Part shown: positions 13,052-24,752 of the stretch, piece after piece | Layout: the number at the start of each line of letters is the position of its first letter | How positions within the stretch are numbered: position 1 is the first letter of the stretch | DNA from: Anaeramoeba flamelloides | Taxonomy: Eukaryota; Metamonada; Anaeramoebidae | Direction: 5' to 3' | DNA: 64,000 nt | Assembly (NCBI GenBank): GCA_027625915.1 | Contig: JANTQA010000023.1 | Span: 15,314,001-15,378,000 of the forward strand | Program-made: the position numbers and the translations under genes | The notes under the pieces: model-generated | The model's database searches: none | Told to the model about the DNA's origin: nothing | What the model saw: only the letters and a program-made list of their open reading frames with translations

Positions 13052-14272
13052 TCAATACCAACATAGTGAAGTTTCTAAAATTTCTATTTCTCTATTCTGG
13101 CTACGTTGAATAATTTGGGTACTTGTTTTCAATTTTTTTCTTTGTTTTAATTGTTGAACTTGCTCTTCAAGCTGCTTTTTAATTTGTAACCTTTCAGTTA
13201 ATTTTTCTTGAAGAAAAGAATTTTCGTTTTTTAAATTAAAAAAATGGATTTGCAGGGAATTGATATAATCTTTTTGCAATTTTCTTGCTTTTTTGATTTT
13301 TTCTGGACGGGGGTTTCCTTGTTTGTCGTTGTCTTTTTCTTTTTTTTGATCACTCTTTTTTTGTTTTTTCTTATTCTGTTTCTTTTGATTAACATTATTG
13401 TTCTTCTCATAGACAACACTTCTTCTTTTATTTTGGTTTTCATTCTCATGATCAGTAGATTTTTCTGTAAAATTTTCATTTTCATTTTCATTTTCATTTT
13501 CGTTTTCGTTTTCATTTACATTTTCACTTTCACATTCATTAGTAGGTTCCTTTTCCTTTTCCCTTCCCCTTCCCCGTTTCCTTTCTTTTTCTTCTTCATG
13601 CATTCTTTTAAGATTTTTCGTTTTCTGGTTTGGTATTAATTGAATTTTTTTTTTTTTAAAATTTTTCAGAATTATATTTTTTTCGTTTTCATTAAAAAAT
13701 AAATCTTGATCTTCGATATCCCAACTCGAATAGTAAACATGGGATTCTTCAACCAAGGGATCACTTTCGTCGAGAATACCATTTTCATTATTTTTTGAGT
13801 AATTAAAATTTGAATATGAGATCATCGTATTTGTTTTTTCAAGAGGTATTTCATTTTTCGTAAAACTGTTGGTGAAGCCATTATCAGAAGTTGAATCGTT
13901 GTCACTGTCCTCATCGCTGCTACCAACAGACAATTCGACTTCAATGGTTGTAAAATAATTTGTCTCTTTCTGTGAATTGGTTTCTTTTTTGTTATATTTT
14001 TTTGTTTTTGTTAATTTATTGCTCTTTTGATTTTTTTTTTTATTTTTATTTTTGTTGGGATTAGTAATTGAAAATTTTGGATCGCTTTTTGTTTTTGTGC
14101 CCGTATGTTTTTGGGTGTTTGGGGTTTGTTCTTTTTTTTTTGCTATTTTCGATTCTTTGGATTTCTTTTTTGATCGTCCTTGTTTTGCATTCACTAATTT
14201 GATTTTATTTATTGGTTTTGAATATCGATAAGATTTGGTACATGGGATTTTATTTGAAGATCTTTTGCTCAT
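13052..14272 (-). CDS. Basic low-complexity protein with bZIP-like C-terminus
   Basis: A single-exon frame of 406 residues, ATG at 14272. The N-terminal ~120 residues are Lys/Ser/Asn-rich, followed by an acidic middle and a Glu/Asn dipeptide tract. The last ~90 residues carry a basic stretch (KIKKARKLQKDYINSL) continuing into heptad-spaced leucines (FLQEKL, QLEEQVQQLK), an arrangement like a bZIP DNA-binding/dimerisation helix. The Arg aligned with the invariant basic-region Arg is present, but the invariant Asn position appears to be Arg. A divergent transcription factor is therefore possible, but a plain coiled coil after a basic tract is the alternative. The nuclear location is inference. 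Confidence 0.72.
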   Translation of the reverse strand: MSKRSSNKIPCTKSYRYSKPINKIKLVNAKQGRSKKKSKESKIAKKKEQTPNTQKHTGTKTKSDPKFSITNPNKNKNKKKNQKSNKLTKTKKYNKKETNSQKETNYFTTIEVELSVGSSDEDSDNDSTSDNGFTNSFTKNEIPLEKTNTMISYSNFNYSKNNENGILDESDPLVEESHVYYSSWDIEDQDLFFNENEKNIILKNFKKKKIQLIPNQKTKNLKRMHEEEKERKRGRGREKEKEPTNECESENVNENENENENENENENFTEKSTDHENENQNKRRSVVYEKNNNVNQKKQNKKKQKKSDQKKEKDNDKQGNPRPEKIKKARKLQKDYINSLQIHFFNLKNENSFLQEKLTERLQIKKQLEEQVQQLKQRKKLKTSTQIIQRSQNREIEILETSLCWY

Positions 14273-15180
14273 TCAATCCAAGAGAACAAGAAGAAAAAAA
14301 AAAAGAAATCTTCCAGAAGTAATCAAAAAAAAGAAAAATAAATTTCTTATTTTTTTTTTCCTTAAAAGAATTGATTATTTCTAAATTATTTTAATTACGT
14401 GATTGATCAATCTTAACTCCTTATCTTTATAAATAAAATAACACTTGTTTTTAAGACTCATTTAACCTCATAATGAGAATGTTAATTTTTTAATTTTTTA
14501 GACTGTATGATTACAGACATTATAGACTTATCCATTTTTTCAAACTCAGATATAATTTCATTTAAGATGGCTAAAAAAAGAGATCTCAACAACAGACTCA
14601 AACTAGCTCTTGATGGAAATAAAAAAAAGTTTTATTCTCACAAATTAATAGTTTTTTATTCAAAATGATTTAATTATTTTTAACAGGTTTTTGATCTATT
14701 ACGTTATTCAAAGATTTTTTATTTTTTATCTCCAAATATCATGAACTCAATTTGTAAGAACTTGACTGACAATAATATTGGGAATCCTCTTCTAAGTTTC
14801 TCAAGACTAAAATAATTGCTTGTTGAAAAAAAGGAAAACGAAGAAAATATTTTAATTTTCGATTTTTATTTTTTGTTAATTCATTTGACGAAAAGACAAA
14901 AAGGTTTTTATAAAATGGAGAAACAAGAGTACACCACATTGTTGTGTTCCTTGATTTCAATTAATTTTAAAAAGAAAATCAGAACAAAAGTAATTTGAGA
15001 AAAATAATTAAAAAAACCAAAAGGCGTAAAAAATAATAACTATGAAGACACCCATTAATTACTATCAAAGCCTTTTACATCCAAACAAAGTAAAAGACTT
15101 TCAATTGTTAATGTAAATTGGAAAATGAAATTTTTGTTTGATTTTTAAAAAATCACAAGAAAAATTTTTGGAATTAATAT

Positions 15181-16061
15181 TCAATGTTCAGAAAAAAAGT
15201 GAAAAAGGCAAAAAAAGTCAACATATTATTTTTAATTGAGAACATGATATAAACTGAAAATGAAAAGTATAACCAATAAAAAGAAGAAATCAATTAACTT
15301 CAAATTGTAATCCATTAGATTATTTTCCATTAAACCAACAAACCCAATTTAAATCTTCTTGATTTTTATCAAAATTGTTCATTTAGTTTTGGATCTCCCA
15401 AAAATAGTCAATTTTTTGAACAAATTTTTAATAATTGATCAATCAAAATAAAACCCATTCTAAAAGATAAGAATTAAAAAAACTATAATCACACTGAATT
15501 CTTCATTTTGAATTTATTTATTTATTCTTTTATGAATAGACCTTACATCTTACAGTTTTTCCAAGTCTACCATAAAATGTTAAATAAAATACAATTGATT
15601 TTTCTATACTTATTTTCTATTTTCAAAAAATTTGGAAATAAGAGTTACTATTCCAAAAAAAATAATAATAAATGAGCTATTATTCAAATGTTTGAAACAT
15701 CAAAAAAAAAATTTTTGAAGATTCTAGAAGCACTTAAAAATATTGTTCAAAAAATCTAAATTTTTAAAGATCAGCAAATATTGATATTTTTTTAATCTTT
15801 TTTGGAATAATAATTTTTTAGATTTCATGGGATCTTGAATATTTTTTTTTTGATGTTTCAAACATTTGAATAATAGCTCATTTATTATTATTTTTTTTGG
15901 AATAGTAACTCTTATTTCCAAATTTTTTGAAAATAGAAAATAAGTATAGAAAAATCAATTGTATTTTATTTAACATTTTATGGTAGACTTGGAACAGCTG
16001 TATTTTCAGGTTCTGCTAAGGTTCCTAATTAAGAGCTGTGTTTCATTTTTTTGAAGAACGG
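15181..16061. repeat. Family A repeat interrupted by a foldback
   Basis: The left end (AGAAAAAAAGTGAAAAAGG) and interior follow the family A copy at 12061. The alignment stops at about 15560, resumes after 15992 (ATTTTCAGGTTCTGCTAAGG) and ends in GAAGAACGGT. The intervening sequence is the foldback at 15561-15992. Confidence 0.65.
15561..15992. repeat. Long, almost perfect foldback
   Basis: Arms of about 148 bases (15561-15708 and 15846-15992) start CCAAGTCTACCATAAAATGT and appear identical as reverse complements, enclosing a spacer of ~137 bases. The perfect arms imply very recent insertion or ongoing gene conversion. No open frame of note. Confidence 0.85.
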
Positions 16062-17998
16062 TAACACCCAATTTTAAACAGGTAAAGAAGAAACAATCCA
16101 AAGTAATGTTTTACAATCTTGGTGAATTTAAATTTTGGCTTTTGTCTTGATAAACATTTTTTCTGAAAACTGATATAAAATCATAATTAAATTCTAAAAA
16201 ATAAAAAAAGATTTTTTTTTTTTTCTTAAATTACTCCTTTCTCAAAATAAAGAGAAAAATACATTTTTCATCCACTTTCTTTTTTTTTTAAAGGATCTTG
16301 AAAATTTTTTAACAGTTCTTAAAAAAAGTTTGAAGATCAAATAATTTATTATAGTTTCTAAACCCTAAAGGTATTAGTTTCTATTACGAATAAGTCTATA
16401 ATTGAAATCTGCTTTATTGAATGTCAATCATATTACTTCACCATTATACAAATATCTGTAAAAAATTGATTAGTAAAATAGTACACAAAGTTTATCTCAT
16501 TAATTAATAAGGATAAAGATATTACTCACAAAACCCAAAAAATTTAAAAAAAAAAAAAATTTTTTTTAATCAAATAAAAAATCAATTTTGTTTTTTTTGA
16601 AATAACAATTTATGCTATTTTAAGGATTTTTTTTCTTGAAACTAGTGCAAAAACAGGAACATTTTTTCATGTAATTTAAACAATAATCATTAATTTGAGA
16701 AATTTTGAACAGAATTTCGTTACCAAATGTATTTGTTTAATAGAATGTTTTCAATTTAATATAAAATTTGATTTTGCTACCCCTTTTACAAGATTTTTAA
16801 AACTAATTTCTGAATTTGTAAACAAAAATTAATCAAAATGGAACAATCACGAAAGTAGGTCAAATAATTAATTGTAAATTGTTCAAAAAATCAATTTTTT
16901 TTTTCTTCTGAATATTTGTTAATAATCATAATGAAAATATGATTGATAATTGGTTTAATACGGTTTTTTTTATAAAAAAAGGGATTTGAGTGTTTTTAAG
17001 AGGTTGGATTGGAGTTTAGACCAGAAAAATTATTCAGGTAACATGTGTATCTTCAATTTTAAACCAAACCCAAATTCAAACACTTATAAACAACAAAATT
17101 CATATTTTTGGAAAAAAAATAGTAAAAAAACCTTAAAGAAATACACAATTAGAACTATTTAAAAACAAAAATATAAACAACATTTAAAAATAACCTTAGT
17201 AACAAAAAATAATTATTAATACAAATAAAAAATCCTATGTCTAAATTTTTTTTGAGAACCAAGCAAATATATTGATAAAATTGTTTAATTTCTATAGGTA
17301 ATATTGATAGACTAAAAGAATCTATACCATAAATAAATTTTATTTGAGTTTTCATATTTAAAAGAATTCTATTTTAAAATATAATATCAATCTTTTGAAA
17401 TATTATTTATTGAATGAAACAGGTTACATAATTCCAAAAATGAATTCAAAACAAAAATAAATTTTTTTTTTCATATTTTTCAAAAATCAACATTATTTTC
17501 AATTTGAAAGAAAATGGTATAATTGTGATTCTTTTAACTTTTTTACCCTTATAAAAATTTATAACTTTTACTATTACTGTTATACCAAAAACTAAAGAAT
17601 CATTTAATCTTTTCAGGAAAGAATTCGAAACTCAGGGAATTTGTAATGTCCTGTCTAAAAAGTGTCTAAAATATGCACATCCGTTAGAAGTATTTGAAAC
17701 TTATTTTTCAAAAAAAATTTTAGTTTAAGTTAGTAATTAAATGATAAATAAACTAAATTTGGTAGCAATGAAAAAATAGATCGAAAAGAATTCAAAAATC
17801 CAAAGTAAACCAAGGTTTTTAGAATTTATACTTTTTACTCTGTTTTAATTTTAAATTTTTATGTTCTATTTATTTTATTTATTTATAGAAAAGAGCAATT
17901 AAAAAAAATTCATCTAATAGAAAAAAAGAGAAGAATAAAAATAATTAAAATATATATAAAAAATAATTTTCTCATTTTCATTACCAAATAGAAACTAT

Positions 17999-18196
17999 CG
18001 GTGTCCTGAATACACCGGAAGAGCAAAAACCCAATAGAAAGTTTATCGATCATAGATAAAAATTCCACATTCCGTGATTAATAATTGGTATTCCACGACT
18101 CTCAGTGTGGGGGCACTGGGTACCCGGAATAAATTTTTATGTTCTACCCCCCCATCATTTGCGATCATCCAAAAAGAAAATTTTTTGAGAATGATC
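17999..18196. ncRNA. Candidate structured RNA, class unknown
   Basis: The block is much richer in G+C than its surroundings and folds locally. Hairpins seen: CGGTGT/ACACCG at 17999-18017; TTTATC/GATAAA at 18042-18060; a closing stem TATTCC/GGAATA (18089-18094 with 18126-18131) around an inner stem CTCAGTG/CACTGGG (18101-18107 with 18114-18120, one G-U pair); and GATCAT/ATGATC (18163-18168 with 18191-18196). A T-rich run follows at 18179. Open frames across it look non-genic. The stems fit either strand, so direction is unproven. I compared it by eye with U1-U6, U3 and SRP core motifs and saw no match. Confidence 0.35.
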
Positions 18197-18304
18197 AGGG
18201 TAAACAAACAAATACAAGAGTACCACTTGGGTTATTTATATAAATTAAATTACAAACATTTGACACAGTTTAAAAGATAGCAAGTATAACAATATTACAC
18301 TTGA

Positions 18305-18785
18305 CATTCAATTTGGAGATAATTTTGATTTTACAAAATATTTCATTTTTTGTCTTTTTAGTTTTGTTTTCATATCATTTTTTCCAGTTATGTAATCTGA
18401 TTTTGTTAGATCTAGCAATGTTTTTTTTGAAGGTTGAGAGAACGTTAGTGTGCAATTTGGTAAATTAAAAAAAAAATATCTAATTGGTCTGTGGTATCTT
18501 ATCTTTTGATTGATCAATAATTGTATGTGAAAATTGTAAGAATTTACCAAAACAAATTTTTTGTTGGACTCATTTCAAAAATTTTTAACATCGATTTTGA
18601 TTTTTGAGTTTTATATTTGAAACTTTTATTTGGATAATAATGATTATTTTAGTGAAAAAAATATTAATACCGCTACCTTAAATTTTGTTTTATATTAAGT
18701 TTGAAAAAATATAATAAATTGGTTTTTTTTTTTGCTTATTTTTGATTTTGGGTGTTTCCAAATTTTTGGAATGGTGTTCATAATC
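18305..18785. repeat. Dispersed repeat, family E
   Basis: Begins TTGGAGATAATTTTGATTTT and ends near TTTGGAATGGTGTTCATAA. Long stretches align with 24988-25458 and 52420-53060, and inverted with about 33000-33360. Shared pieces include GATTGATCAATA-like and AAATTTTTAACA motifs. Confidence 0.6.
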
Positions 18786-18851
18786 TGATATTCTTACACA
18801 AATTTATTTTCAAGTCATATTTTGAAGACTGATCTTTTTAAAATATTTTAA

Positions 18852-19351
18852 AGTGGTGAAAAAAATACCTGACCTGAAAAAAATACACTGGTAAGATTTT
18901 TAATTGTGAATATTAAGAAAATTGATGTGTAATTTCATTTATTTACAATCAAATTCCTTCTTGTAAGAATCAAACTTTTATAATTCTAACCCATCCACTT
19001 ATTAGAATAACGATTAATCAAATTATCCTTGTTCAAAACACCACCCAATCAAACAAAAAACAAGAATAGAAATTATCATTTTCCAAACTCGAACAAACCT
19101 CTATTATACTGGATTTTTTTTTAAAAAAAGTTGATCTACCTGTAGCTATCAAACAATTACCTGAGTATATTAGATACACCCCACTTTGATGAACTTTAGG
19201 CAGGTTTATTACTAATTTCATCAAAATTTTGGTTATTTATAAAAAGGATTTGATTGAATATAATCAAAATTACAAAACAAATTTCCTAATATTCATAATT
19301 AAAAATCTTGCCAGTGTATTTTTTTCAGGTCGGGTATTTTTTTCACTACTA
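18852..19351. repeat. Inverted-repeat element with ~80-base ends
   Basis: The left arm starts AGTGGTGAAAAAAATACCTG and the right arm is its complement with a few changes (arms about 18852-18935 and 19270-19351). The ~330-base interior is non-coding. It lies between a family E copy and a second family E end at 19408. Confidence 0.75.
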
Positions 19352-19407
19352 TATTTATAAAAACATTGATATTTTATAACTTATATGAAGTTTATAATTA
19401 CATTTGT

Positions 19408-19485
19408 AAAAATATAATAAATTATGGTTTTTTTGCATATTTTATATTTTGGATGTGTCAATATTTTTGGAATGGGGTTTATATA
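19408..19485. repeat. Family E terminal fragment
   Basis: A diverged direct copy of 18705-18782 (AATATAATAAATT...TTTGGAATGG). The two fragments bracket the inverted-repeat element at 18852-19351. Confidence 0.5.
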
Positions 19486-19799
19486 TAAATATAAAATAAT
19501 TTTTGTTTTTAAATTTTTAAAGAAATTGATCAAAAAATATCTTATGTTTATATTTAGAACACACTCAAAAAGTAAAAAAAAAAAATTAAAAAGGAATTAT
19601 AAATGTTTATTATCTATTGCGAATAAAAAAAAGTATTTCTTTAAAGTGATCAATATTTTTATTTTTATCATTCCAAAAATTAATTAAATTTAAATCTTCT
19701 TTTATTTTAATAATCTTGATATCAATTATGCGACGGTTTCATAACTTGTAAATATATTTATTAATTAAAAAAAAAAAAATAAAAAATTAAAAAATTATA

Positions 19800-21981
19800 T
19801 TAATTTTCAATAAATTTTAACTCAATTTTTACATTTTTTTGATTTTCTATTTCTTCTTTTTTTTCTTCTGTTTCTTTCCCCTCATTTATTGAAATATCCA
19901 AAGAAACAAATTTCTTTTCAATTTTTGATTCTGTTTTTGATTCTTTATTCTTGCTATACACTTCTTGTTGTATATTTGGAAAGAAATTGGAATTTTCTTC
20001 GATCATTTCAGGACAAATTAATCTTACAATTCTTTTTGTTTCATCGATACTGCTTTGAAAAGAATCTTGGAGAGGGTTTGAAGGGTTAAATAATAATAAC
20101 CCCTTTGGTAAGGCATCTTCAGAAATTTGTTGTTTTCTTTCATATATTTTTTGAACAAAGTTACAATCAAAAATGATTGCAGGTTTTTCTTCATTTTGTT
20201 CACTTTTTTCACGCTTGAAATATTTTTTGATAACCCAATCAAACTTTTCATTTGGTGTAGTCTTGCTATCCTTGTTTACAAAGCAAGTGAGATGAATTAT
20301 ATATACGTTATCTGGTGTTGCATGCGAGTGTGGACCAAGTTGTAACAATTGGATAACACTTTCCTCATTTTCCTTTTCTTCCTCTTTTTCTTCTTTAGAA
20401 TTGTCCATTGATGGAATTATTACTAAAGATGTATCATGGTTTTCTTCATTTGGAAACAATGAACGATCTGTAATTAATATTGATCGTAAAATTCTTTTTT
20501 TAACAACGCCCTGTCCAAGGTTGTCCCAATAGTGAACGGGTGAAATAACGATTGGAGATTTAATTTTTTCATTGCTGGAATTGATAATCCCTTCAATTTG
20601 ATTCTTCCCGTTCAAGACCAATTTTTGAACAAAACTATTTAACATGAAGGTCCCACCATAAATAGCAGAAGAGCGACTAAACCCCTGAGGGAACCCAGAA
20701 ATTCCGTATTGTGGCCAAAGTATTGGCGTTGTGCCTTGGAATCTATTCATTGAAATGATATATTTGTAGACACTTTTGATTCCATCTTTTGTTTTCAGTG
20801 TCGCAATTTCGCCTTTGCCTGAGGCCATTACGATCGTATAAAAGACAAAATCATGAAGCTTGGTGTTAAATTTGTAATATTTTGTTAAGAAATCTGTAAA
20901 CGGTTTCTCCAACCAAGATTTGATCTCATCCAATACTTCTTCATCTTCGATCTCGTTGGTGCTATATTTTGTACAATGGGTAATGAACTTCATTAAGAAT
21001 CGCTTTTCGATCAATTCCAAGGACTTGGTTTTGAAAATTTCAGACCTTGAGCATGGCAATGCCTGAAACTTGCCTTCGTGTAACAACTGAATAGATCCCA
21101 ATAATTGAAAGTCGATGTAATGTGTCAAATTGGAAGTCGCAACAATTTTTAAGATTTCAGACCTTGCAAATATATAGTGTGGCTGTAAATCAATCATAAA
21201 ACGGCTTGATTTGCATTTTAACCATTCCAAGCTCCCAATTTGCTCAGGAACCTCTTTCTTTTTTTCTTCTTTTTCTTTATCCTTTTCTTTTTCTTCTATT
21301 TTTTCTTCTTCTTCTTCTTTTTGTTTTTCTTCTTTCTCTTCTTTCTCTTCTTCTTTTTCATTTTCTTTTTTTTCTTCATCTTTTTCTTTTTCATTGTCAT
21401 TGTTTTCTTGTTTTTCAGTTTCATTTTCATTTTCATTTTCTTTTTCTTCTTCTTTTTCTTTTTCTTCTTCTTTTTCTTTCTCTTCTTCTTTTTTTGGAAA
21501 CATCCAAAAACGCCTAACTTCTGGTTTTGGAAAGGTTAAACTAGACTCAGTATAGCTTTCTTCAAATATTAAAGGTACAGGTTTAATTGAATCTGAGAAA
21601 GTAACATTTTCGTTCTCTTTTTTTTCTTGTTTTTCATCTTTCTTTTCTTTTTCCTTCTGGGTCTCCTTCTCTTCTGTTTTTTTTGTTTTCTGATCGAAAA
21701 GTGAATAAAATTCTTTGAAACTTAGTGTCGACATTTCACTTCCATAATAAGGTTTAAAATCCATGTGAAGAACCTTTTTCTTTAACCTTGAAAGGGAACT
21801 ATTTATTATTTTTGGATTAATTCAGAACAAAAAAGAAAAAAAAAAAACAAAAACAGAAAAAGTTTATGAAAAGAGTAAAAAATTATCATAAAAAGAGGCT
21901 TGAGATGAAATACGCTGAAATTAAAGTAGGTGTGATCCCAGTTCCCAAGATAATTACGTCGGCGTCTTCAATCTTTTCCAT
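19800..21981 (-). CDS. Rab escort protein (REP, GDI superfamily)
   Basis: REP presents newly made Rab GTPases to geranylgeranyl transferase II in the cytosol. Exon 1 (21981-21914) encodes the dinucleotide-binding start with GTG at DVIILGTGITPTLIS. A 115-bp intron (21913-21799, GTATTT...AATAG) joins in phase to exon 2 (21798-19800), which continues ...KKVLHMDFKPYYGSEM. The spliced protein is 688 residues. Family signatures: YYGSEM near residue 40, RFMIDLQPHYIFARSEIL, the Rab-binding-region ALPCSRSEIFKTKSLE, YGISGFPQGFSRSSAIYGG (about 387-405), ILITDRS, and YIIHLTC. The latter two segments resemble REP more than GDI. A Lys/Glu tract at about 65-85 and 126-205 fills the place where REPs are long and GDIs short. 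The start in exon 1 is set by the motif. The C-terminal tail is Lys/Glu-rich. Confidence 0.9.
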
Positions 21982-22405
21982 AAGTCCAAAAGTAATTAAA
22001 AAATCTTTTGTTAAAAATTCAAAAAAATGTTAAAATAAAATAATGGTGAGATTCAAAATAACTTTTCTATTCAAAAAGTTTCTTGCTATTTTATCAATAG
22101 AAAGAGTATTCTTTTGAATTATTAAAATTTTGATTTATAACACATGTTTTATTAGTGAAATATTAAACCACGTAGTATAAACAAAAATAAATTATTTCCA
22201 AGTTACATTCAAATTATCAAAATTTTTTTAATTGATAGGATCTCAAGTTTTCTAAAATAAAGAGAAAGGGTGAACATAACAATTTCCATACCCACTGGAA
22301 TTTGTTGATATTATTGTACTTATGTTGTTTCAAAAATATATTTTAGAAAATTGAATGAAATATTTCAATTTTAGCAGTCAAGAAACAATCCCCGATAACA
22401 TATTC

Positions 22406-22786
22406 AAAAAAGATTTCTAAATTTTTCAGGTTTTTTTGAGAAATTTTGATTCTTCATTAATTGGGAGACTTTTCTAGTTATGCACACAAGGTTCAGGAAA
22501 CTCGAAAATATATATGTTTTGTCTTCAGTAACTTTCTATTCTTTAGAAAAAAGAAAGGAAGTGATCTAGGAATAGTACGGTAAAGAGAAAATCGTAAATA
22601 CTTGTTTCAAATTCAAACAAACCCAAAATCTCCAATGGTTTATTAAATGCAATTGATTTTCACTTAAAACAACAAATATATATTTTCGAGTTTCCTGAAC
22701 CCTGTGGGCATAACTAGAAAAGTCTCCCAATTAATGAAGAATCAAAATTTCTCAAAAAAACCTGAAAAATTTAGAAATCTTTTTTG
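22406..22786. repeat. Foldback with ~112-base near-identical arms
   Basis: Sequence from AAAAAAGATTTCTAAATTTT onward (22406-22518) is repeated inverted at about 22670-22786, with only two or three differences seen around GCACACAAGG/GCCCACAGGG. The spacer of ~150 bases is non-coding. Confidence 0.85.
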
Positions 22787-23047
22787 CAGTTGTGGTTTAG
22801 TTTTGTTTCTTTAAAAAATTATTTTGAGAGTCAAAAGTTACTTTAACTCATAACTTTGAAAAAAGAAAAAAGTATCAATCATTAACTTTCCAAAGAAATT
22901 TATATATTTAAGAAAGAAGTTCTAAATATATTCGCTCTATGTCATATAAATGAAATCCTTTCGTTTTTATTCTGGGTTTTAGGATCTGATTTTCAGACAA
23001 TTTTTATTATTTACTATGAAGAAAAACAAGCCCAGTAGAAATTAAAA

Positions 23048-23245
23048 TTTGAAACCTTGACGAAAATGAAAAGTATGATCAATTAAAAGAAAAAATAAAT
23101 TGTTAAAGAAAAAATTGAGATTTAAACAATCTAAATTTTTTTCAAATATTATCTCTTCAGAAGGGTTTTGTCTCTTTTTGGTTTATTATTAAATTATTTT
23201 TTTGAAAAAATTTGATTATTTTTGAGATCTCCAGTAGGAATCAAT
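23048..23245. repeat. Family A fragment, decayed
   Basis: Shares GAAAATGAAAAGTATGATCAAT and TATTTTTGAGATCTCC with family A interiors (compare 15250 and 53660). The ends are not clear. Confidence 0.35.
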
Positions 23246-23299
23246 CATTGTATTTGTTATTAAAATAAAATAAATATAAATTCTTTTTGTTGTTTTATT

Positions 23300-23470
23300 A
23301 TTACTGGTATTTGAATTATAAATGGGATTTTTTTTCACTTCATTTTTAATTTCTCTTTTTTAAGAGAACATAGATAGAGAACCTCTTTCTTTAAGAACTA
23401 TATTTATAAAAAAAAAATATGGAAAAGGAAGTGAAAATTCTTTCCCATTTAAAATTCAAATACCAGTAAT
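23300..23470. repeat. MITE-like repeat, family H
   Basis: Terminal inverted repeats of about 40 bases begin TTACTGGTATTTGAATTATA and end in the complement TTCAAATACCAGTAA. The subterminal part reads TTCACTTCATTTT. Related copies: 55650-55818, about 45320-45485, and halves at 29224-29290, 56512-56545 and 57822-57892. Confidence 0.75.
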
Positions 23471-23935
23471 AAAAGAATATAAAGGATTATTCTTTGAATT
23501 TATTTTGAATCTCTTTTTAATTGTATTTCCTTTTCATCTTGGGTAAAGTTTACCATTCATAAAATTATGTAAACCTTTTTTTTTAGAAATTGATTATTGA
23601 TAAAATTGGGTATTTTATATATTTTTAACATATCCAAAATTTATTTTTTTTTATCAATTCAGAATTTTACAAATACAAAATGATATAGGGTTATTTCTCT
23701 TATTTATTTGATAGTTTTTCAAGAAGGTAAAATAGCAATGTAATCTAATACAATCCAACCATTCACTTTTACATTCCGAATTGAAAAATTTATTTTTAAT
23801 TAATGATATTAAAACATAAATAAAAAAAATATGATTCTTAAAAATAATAATTTTTGATAAGCTATGCCTGATTTTGTATATAAGATATCCTTTTAAATAT
23901 ATTTTAAAAATAAAATAATTCAATTTGAGACAACT

Positions 23936-24040
23936 ACAGTCAGTTTCACTTTTAAGGCATAAACTTTCAACGAAATTTAAGGCACAAAAAAATCTCAGAT
24001 TTTGTAGCAGTTTGTTCCTTGAAAGAGGAACTGACTGTAT
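23936..24040. repeat. MITE-like repeat, family D, short copy
   Basis: Ends TACAGTCAGTTTCACTTTTA and ...AAAGAGGAACTGACTGTA are clear inverted repeats of the family D terminus. At ~105 bases it is the shortest copy in the window. Confidence 0.7.
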
Positions 24041-24652
24041 CTAAATCTAAAAAAACATTGATATTGCTTATAAATATTGAGATAATATCGATTTCGATTC
24101 GAAGCAAAATTATACGTATCTGATAAATCAAAAAAAAAATATTTAGGTTGCAAAAAAAAACACTAGAATAATTATATCAAAAACCCTTTAAAGTCAAATA
24201 TCAGTTGGGAAGCCGATAATATTGTAAAATAATTTGAAAATAGTCTGATCAAACTAGATTAAAACAACATATATATCTCAACTACCAATCTTCGAAATTA
24301 TCCCTGAAATCTCAATCTATATCTAATAGTCCAAATAGATTTAAATATTTTTTAAACATAAACAACTGTAAACTTTGTTCTTACTGTTTAAAATCAAAAA
24401 AAAAAATTAAAATACAAAATAAAATTTAGATCATTTCTTATGGTATCCTAAATACAAATTATTTTAAAATAATTGATAGAAATACATCAAAGCAAAAATA
24501 TAACAAACCTTATAACCAATTAAAAATAATATCTTTAATTTATCAAATTTTAATAATCATGGATTGTTTCAATTTTCATGATTTTTTTTATTAAATCTTA
24601 ACAATTAGATTGATTACAAGTCAAAAAATACATTTTTATGTATTTATTACAC

Positions 24653-24752
<100 letters not shown>

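Larger units (their letters stand above)
14273..19799. other. Intergenic, repeat-rich, one RNA-like block
   Basis: No protein-coding gene is recognised. It holds a family A copy split by a foldback (15181-16061), a candidate structured RNA (17999-18196), family E copies (18305-18785, 19408-19485) and a long inverted repeat (18852-19351). The rest (about 16070-17990) is AT-rich sequence with nothing I can assign. Confidence 0.55.

Noticed and set aside
18074-18280. 68-codon frame across the structured block
   Set aside because: No domain, no conserved pattern and strong hairpins on the same bases; an RNA is the better explanation.
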